DNA from: Bacillus manliponensis
GTDB lineage: Bacteria; Bacillota; Bacilli; Bacillales; Bacillaceae_G
DNA length: 64,000 nucleotides
NCBI RefSeq assembly: GCF_000712595.1
Contig: NZ_JOTN01000006.1
Location: 124,001-188,000, forward strand
Reading direction: 5' to 3'
The notes under the pieces are model-generated. The model did not search any database. It was not told the DNA's origin and saw only the letters and a list, made by a program, of their open reading frames with translations. Below are positions 60,044 through 64,000 of the stretch, piece by piece; position 1 is the first letter of the stretch, and each line of letters begins with the position of its first letter. Position numbers and translations under genes: made by a program.

Positions 60044-61336
60044 ATGTCACAACCATTAAAACAAACGATTTCTGTTTCACAAGGGGTTGCATTATATGTT
60101 GGAGCTGTATTAGGATCAGGAATTTTAATACTCCCTGGTATGACGGCTAGTATTGCGGGCTCAAATGCATTAGTTTCATGGATGATAATGGTAGCTCTTA
60201 GTATTCCATTAGCTTGTACGTTTGCTTTTCTTTCTATTGAATTTCCTAGTTCAGGGGGGATTTTAACTTTTGCAAAGAAAGCGTTTGGGTATTATGCAGG
60301 AGCAATTTCTGGATGGTTCTTTTTTATTGCAGGAAGTGTAGGACAAATTATTGTCGCGTTAACAGGTGGAACGTACATTGCTTTTGCATTCAACTTACCA
60401 CACGTTGCTGCATATACGATTGCAGCAGTTCTACTTATCATTGCGGTTATTGGAAACTACATGGGGCTACAAACAAGTGGAAAAGTACAATTAGGCTTGG
60501 CAACTCTTACTTTGTTGATTCTTCTTGGTACATCTATACTAGCTTTGCCAACTATTGCTTATGAAAATATAAAACTGGATATCTCAAAAGAAAGCGTTAT
60601 ACCAATTGGTCAATCTACGATGCTAATCTTTTGGTCATTTTTCGGGTGGGAGGCGATTTCAAGTTTGGCACCAGAGTTTAAACAGCCAAGGAAACGAAAT
60701 ATTATGAAGGCTACATGGTGGGCAATTATTATTATTGGCGTATTGTATATAGGAATTGCTTTCGCAGTAATTGGTACGGCATCGTATTCAGTAGGCACAC
60801 AAACAATGGATCAAGCAATGAATCATGCGGCAATTGCTCAAGTTGTAGAAAAAGTAGTTGGCGTGAACGGCTCCATTGTAACAGCTATTCTCGCATTTAT
60901 TATTTGTTTAGGGACAAACAATGCTTTCATTGCTAGTATGAGTCGTCTAGGATATTCGTTAGCTCGTGAAAACTTAGCGCCATCATGGTTAAATAACATA
61001 AATAAAAAATATGAAACTCCTAGTCGCGCTGTTTTCGTAGTAGGGGTGATTGCATTAGTAGGATTATTTATCAGTTTCGTATTTCATATTAGCTTAGAGC
61101 AACTTGTATTCATTCCAAACTCATTAGCGATTGCTACCTATATTGTTGGAACAGCTGCTGGGGTAAAGTTAATTACAAACACTTTCGGAAAGGTGCTCGC
61201 ACTAATTGCTTGTATACTTTGTCTTGCCGCTTATCCATTTATCGGTACGTTCATTATGGTTCCAGTAGTTGTTGCTTTTGTGTGCTTAGGATATATAGTT
61301 TGGAAGAGACGCTCCATTTTCAACAATTCATTTTGA
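60044..61336 (+). CDS. APC-family amino acid permease
   Basis: The 430-aa, 12-helix protein has the APC start LYVGAVLGSGILILPG, FPSSGGILTFAKKAFG and WSFFGWEAISSLAPEF, as in the YjeH-like group. It moves an amino acid across the membrane, import or export. GAGGGGGA precedes the ATG. The Lrp gene diverges from it. Confidence 0.92.
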   Translation: MSQPLKQTISVSQGVALYVGAVLGSGILILPGMTASIAGSNALVSWMIMVALSIPLACTFAFLSIEFPSSGGILTFAKKAFGYYAGAISGWFFFIAGSVGQIIVALTGGTYIAFAFNLPHVAAYTIAAVLLIIAVIGNYMGLQTSGKVQLGLATLTLLILLGTSILALPTIAYENIKLDISKESVIPIGQSTMLIFWSFFGWEAISSLAPEFKQPRKRNIMKATWWAIIIIGVLYIGIAFAVIGTASYSVGTQTMDQAMNHAAIAQVVEKVVGVNGSIVTAILAFIICLGTNNAFIASMSRLGYSLARENLAPSWLNNINKKYETPSRAVFVVGVIALVGLFISFVFHISLEQLVFIPNSLAIATYIVGTAAGVKLITNTFGKVLALIACILCLAAYPFIGTFIMVPVVVAFVCLGYIVWKRRSIFNNSF

Positions 61337-61402
61337 AGGTATTTCTATTTTGATATCGAAGTAAAAACTTATAGATTAATATTTAAAATAGGAGAATGAG
61401 CA

Positions 61403-61912
61403 ATGTATATAAAAACAAAAAGGTTATTTATACGAGACTTTGAACCTAATGATTGGCGAGCTGTACACGAATATACATCGAATGAACATGTTATGAAATA
61501 TATACCAGAAGGGTTATTTTCTGAAGAGGACACAAAGAAGTTTGTAATTCATAACATAGGTGAAAAGGCAGAGAAATTTCCGGTCATCTTACAGAGTGAA
61601 AATACTGTAATTGGTCACATTGTATTCCATAAATATTTTGGCGATCATACTTATGAAATTGGATGGGTATTCAACCCGAAATATTTTAATCAAGGATATG
61701 CTTCAGAAGCCGCAAAAGCGATAGTGACATACGGATTTGAAGAAATAGGGTTACATAGAATCATCGCCACATGTCAGCCCGAAAATACTCCATCGTACCG
61801 AGTAATGGAGAAGATTGGAATGAGGAGAGAAGGTTACTTTAAAAAGTGCATTCCTCATGGTACGGAGTGGTGGGATGAATATTATTATGCTGTACTAAGA
61901 GAAGAGTGGTAG
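61403..61912 (+). CDS. GNAT acetyltransferase (RimJ/RimL type)
   Basis: The 169-aa protein starts MYIKTKRLFIRDFEPNDW and has YFNQGYASEAAKAI for acetyl-CoA and NTPSYRVMEKIGMRREG, typical of RimJ/RimL-type ribosomal or drug acetyltransferases. AGGAGA precedes the ATG. Confidence 0.9.
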   Translation: MYIKTKRLFIRDFEPNDWRAVHEYTSNEHVMKYIPEGLFSEEDTKKFVIHNIGEKAEKFPVILQSENTVIGHIVFHKYFGDHTYEIGWVFNPKYFNQGYASEAAKAIVTYGFEEIGLHRIIATCQPENTPSYRVMEKIGMRREGYFKKCIPHGTEWWDEYYYAVLREEW

Positions 61913-61916
61913 TAAA

Positions 61917-61960
61917 AGAAACAGATTTCTTATGAAACAATAGAAATCTGTTTCTTTTTT
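61917..61960 (+). terminator. terminator
   Basis: GAAACAGATTTCT and AGAAATCTGTTTC enclose 11 bases, followed by TTTTTT. Confidence 0.9.
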
Positions 61961-62094
61961 ACTTATCGTTACTTTTTAACAGAAAGAATACGATGATTTT
62001 ATAAAGTAGAAATGAAAAAACATATCCCATGCATATCCAATTCCTCATGTTATAATGACAGCATAAGAAAAATAAGAAAAAGCAGGTGGATTTT

Positions 62095-64000
62095 TTGTAT
62101 ACGAAAGCGCTTGAGATGTTATCCTCTCATTTTGGATATACGTCCTTTCGAAAAGGGCAAGATGAAACGATACAACATGTATTAGACGGGAAAGATACAG
62201 TTTGTATTATGCCAACTGGTGGTGGTAAATCATTATGTTATCAAATACCAGCGCTCGTATTTGAAGGAACAACATTAGTTATTTCACCGCTTATTTCACT
62301 TATGAAGGACCAAGTAGATACACTTCTTCAAAATGGGATTTCAGCTACATACATTAATAGTTCTATATCAATGACAGAAGCGAATCATAGACTACAACTT
62401 GCAAAGCAAGGTCATTATAAATTGTTATATGTGGCACCGGAGCGTTTAGATTCAGTTGACTTTATTGATCAGCTACTTGATATGAATATTCCGCTCATAG
62501 CAATTGATGAAGCGCATTGTATTTCGCAGTGGGGCCATGATTTTCGTCCAAGTTATTTACATATTCATCGTGTACTTGATTATTTCCATACAAAACCGAT
62601 TGTACTTGCCTTAACAGCAACTGCAACGCCGCAAGTACGTGAAGATATTTGTCGTTCTCTTGAAATCGATGAAGCAAGTACAATTATGACAACGTTTGAG
62701 AGGGAAAATTTATCTTTTTCTGTTGTAAAAGGACAAGACCGTGACGCTTACTTATCACAGTATATCCGTCAAAATGATAAAGAATCTGGTATTATTTACG
62801 CGGCAACGAGGAAGGTTGTTGACCAGCTTTATGAAAAGCTAAATAAAGAGGGGACCACTGTTGCAAAATATCACGCAGGGATGAGTGATACTGATCGAAA
62901 TGAACAGCAGGAGCGTTTTTTACGAGATGAAGTGAGTGTTATGGTTGCAACATCTGCCTTTGGAATGGGGATAGACAAATCCAATATTCGTTATGTAATT
63001 CATTATCAGTTACCGAAAAATATGGAGAGTTATTATCAGGAAGCTGGTCGTGCTGGTCGTGATGGCTTAGATAGTACATGTATTTTGCTATATTCACCGC
63101 AAGATGTACAAGTGCAGCGCTTTTTAATTGACCAATCAACTGGAGAGTCTAGATTTTCTAATGAATTAGAAAAATTACAGTATATGACCGATTATTGTCA
63201 TACAGAACAATGTTTACAATCCTTTATTTTAGAATACTTTGGAGAACAGCCAAAGGATGATTGTCATCGCTGCGGTAATTGTACGGATGAAAGGCAAAGT
63301 GTAGATGTAACAAAAGAAGCACAAATGGTGTTATCATGTATGATTCGAACGAATCAACGCTTTGGAAAACAAATGATCGCGCAAGTATTAACAGGATCAA
63401 AGAATAAAAAAGTAATTGAGTTTAACTTTCATACGTTACCGACATATGGATTATTATCCAATCGTAGCGTAAAGGATGTTAGTGAATTTATTGAGTTTTT
63501 AATTTCGGAAGAATTAATTGCAGTAGAGCATGGGACCTACCCTACATTAAAAGTAACGACGAGAGGAAAAAACGTACTACTAGGTAATGAAACAGTACTA
63601 CGAAAAGAACAAGTAGAGACGAAAAAAATTGTTCAAGATCATCCATTATTCGAAGAGCTTCGTCACGTTCGAAAAGAAATTGCACAAGGGGAAGGCGTTC
63701 CTCCGTTCGTTATTTTCTCAGATCAAACACTGCAAGATATGTGCGTGAAAATGCCGCTAAACGAAGAAGACTTACTGCAAGTAAAAGGGATTGGTGAACA
63801 TAAACTGAAAAAATATGGTTCATTCTTTTTACAAGCTGTTCACGCATTTATAGAAAACAATCCAAATTATAAAGAAACGATTCAAGTTCAAACTGTAACA
63901 GAACAAAAACGTCCAGCAAAGGCGTCAAAAGGGTCCCATCTTGAAACTTATGAAATGTATAAAGAAGGAACAGACTTAATTGAAATCGCAAAAGATCGCG
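62095..64000 (+). CDS. recQ: ATP-dependent DNA helicase RecQ (3' end beyond window)
   Basis: At least 635 residues are present, open to the window edge. Motif 0/I reads FRKGQDETIQ and MPTGGGKSLCYQ, DEAH is in AIDEAHCISQWGHDFR, and motif VI in YYQEAGRAGRDG. The RecQ zinc cluster (CHRCGNCTD) and the HRDC domain (after ~500) are recognisable. It unwinds DNA 3' to 5' in repair and recombination. The start is TTG 62095 with AGGTGG upstream. The N-terminal length is normal. Confidence 0.95.
   Translation, partial: MYTKALEMLSSHFGYTSFRKGQDETIQHVLDGKDTVCIMPTGGGKSLCYQIPALVFEGTTLVISPLISLMKDQVDTLLQNGISATYINSSISMTEANHRLQLAKQGHYKLLYVAPERLDSVDFIDQLLDMNIPLIAIDEAHCISQWGHDFRPSYLHIHRVLDYFHTKPIVLALTATATPQVREDICRSLEIDEASTIMTTFERENLSFSVVKGQDRDAYLSQYIRQNDKESGIIYAATRKVVDQLYEKLNKEGTTVAKYHAGMSDTDRNEQQERFLRDEVSVMVATSAFGMGIDKSNIRYVIHYQLPKNMESYYQEAGRAGRDGLDSTCILLYSPQDVQVQRFLIDQSTGESRFSNELEKLQYMTDYCHTEQCLQSFILEYFGEQPKDDCHRCGNCTDERQSVDVTKEAQMVLSCMIRTNQRFGKQMIAQVLTGSKNKKVIEFNFHTLPTYGLLSNRSVKDVSEFIEFLISEELIAVEHGTYPTLKVTTRGKNVLLGNETVLRKEQVETKKIVQDHPLFEELRHVRKEIAQGEGVPPFVIFSDQTLQDMCVKMPLNEEDLLQVKGIGEHKLKKYGSFFLQAVHAFIENNPNYKETIQVQTVTEQKRPAKASKGSHLETYEMYKEGTDLIEIAKDR

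Noticed and set aside
1-64000. tRNA, rRNA, CRISPR arrays, riboswitches, prophage modules
   Set aside because: I looked for cloverleaf arms, conserved rRNA blocks, regular spaced repeats and phage structural genes by eye and saw none; this cannot exclude a small structured RNA.

Overview
The window is low-GC Firmicute DNA, almost certainly from the Bacillus cereus group. The evidence is A/T-rich codon use, strong AGGAGG-type ribosome sites with ATG/GTG/TTG starts, a typical group gene set, and three copies of an element that looks like the group-specific bcr1 repeat (TTTAT at both ends). I see no rRNA, tRNA, CRISPR array, insertion sequence or prophage block. The only DNA-mobility gene is one tyrosine recombinase near 34 kb.

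Layout. 0-8.4 kb: small accessory genes, including a GNAT, a PadR/HAAS/serine-hydrolase/HD operon, a glyoxalase, a second serine hydrolase coupled to a GNAT, and a GlsB-type membrane protein. 8.4-21.3 kb: a partly decayed accessory catabolic island with two TauD-like dioxygenases, two nearly identical MFS carriers, an HSL-type esterase, three SDRs, a three-His cupin and a LysR regulator. A roughly 70-bp A/T-rich promoter/operator recurs six times in it, each time before a transcription unit. The island also holds relics of two acyl-CoA ligases, two LysR genes, one SDR and one cupin gene deleted almost exactly from start to stop, so it seems to have grown by module duplication and then eroded. 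21.3-40.2 kb: a Rrf2 regulator with a FrnE/DsbA target and matching operators, an SH3-M23 cell-wall hydrolase, a second Rrf2 next to an oxidoreductase relic, a nucleoside hydrolase, an MFS/SgrR divergent pair, DegV, a metallo-beta-lactamase-fold hydrolase, the recombinase with a 17-bp-arm inverted repeat beside it, an HD hydrolase and a DUF1836 protein.

40.3-51.3 kb: a hydroxyproline (or related imino acid) degradation locus. A sigma-54 activator gene lies between two operons, each with a good -24/-12 promoter. One encodes the oxidoreductase subunits (FAD, 2Fe-2S and BFD-like). The other encodes an FAD dehydrogenase, an epimerase, a catalytically stripped epimerase paralogue, a DapA-family deaminase and an aldehyde dehydrogenase, followed by an AGCS transporter. 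Together they would convert trans-4-hydroxy-L-proline to 2-oxoglutarate. 51.4-64 kb: mostly core genes, including a lytic polysaccharide monooxygenase, ppaC, a P-loop kinase, deoC, a LacI regulator with its membrane-protein target, an Lrp/permease divergent pair, a GNAT, and a RecQ helicase running off the window end.

The previously undescribed system, if there is one, is the LysR-controlled island at 8.4-21.3 kb. Its substrate cannot be read from sequence alone. The repeated control element and matching relics show that its parts form one regulon with a traceable history.
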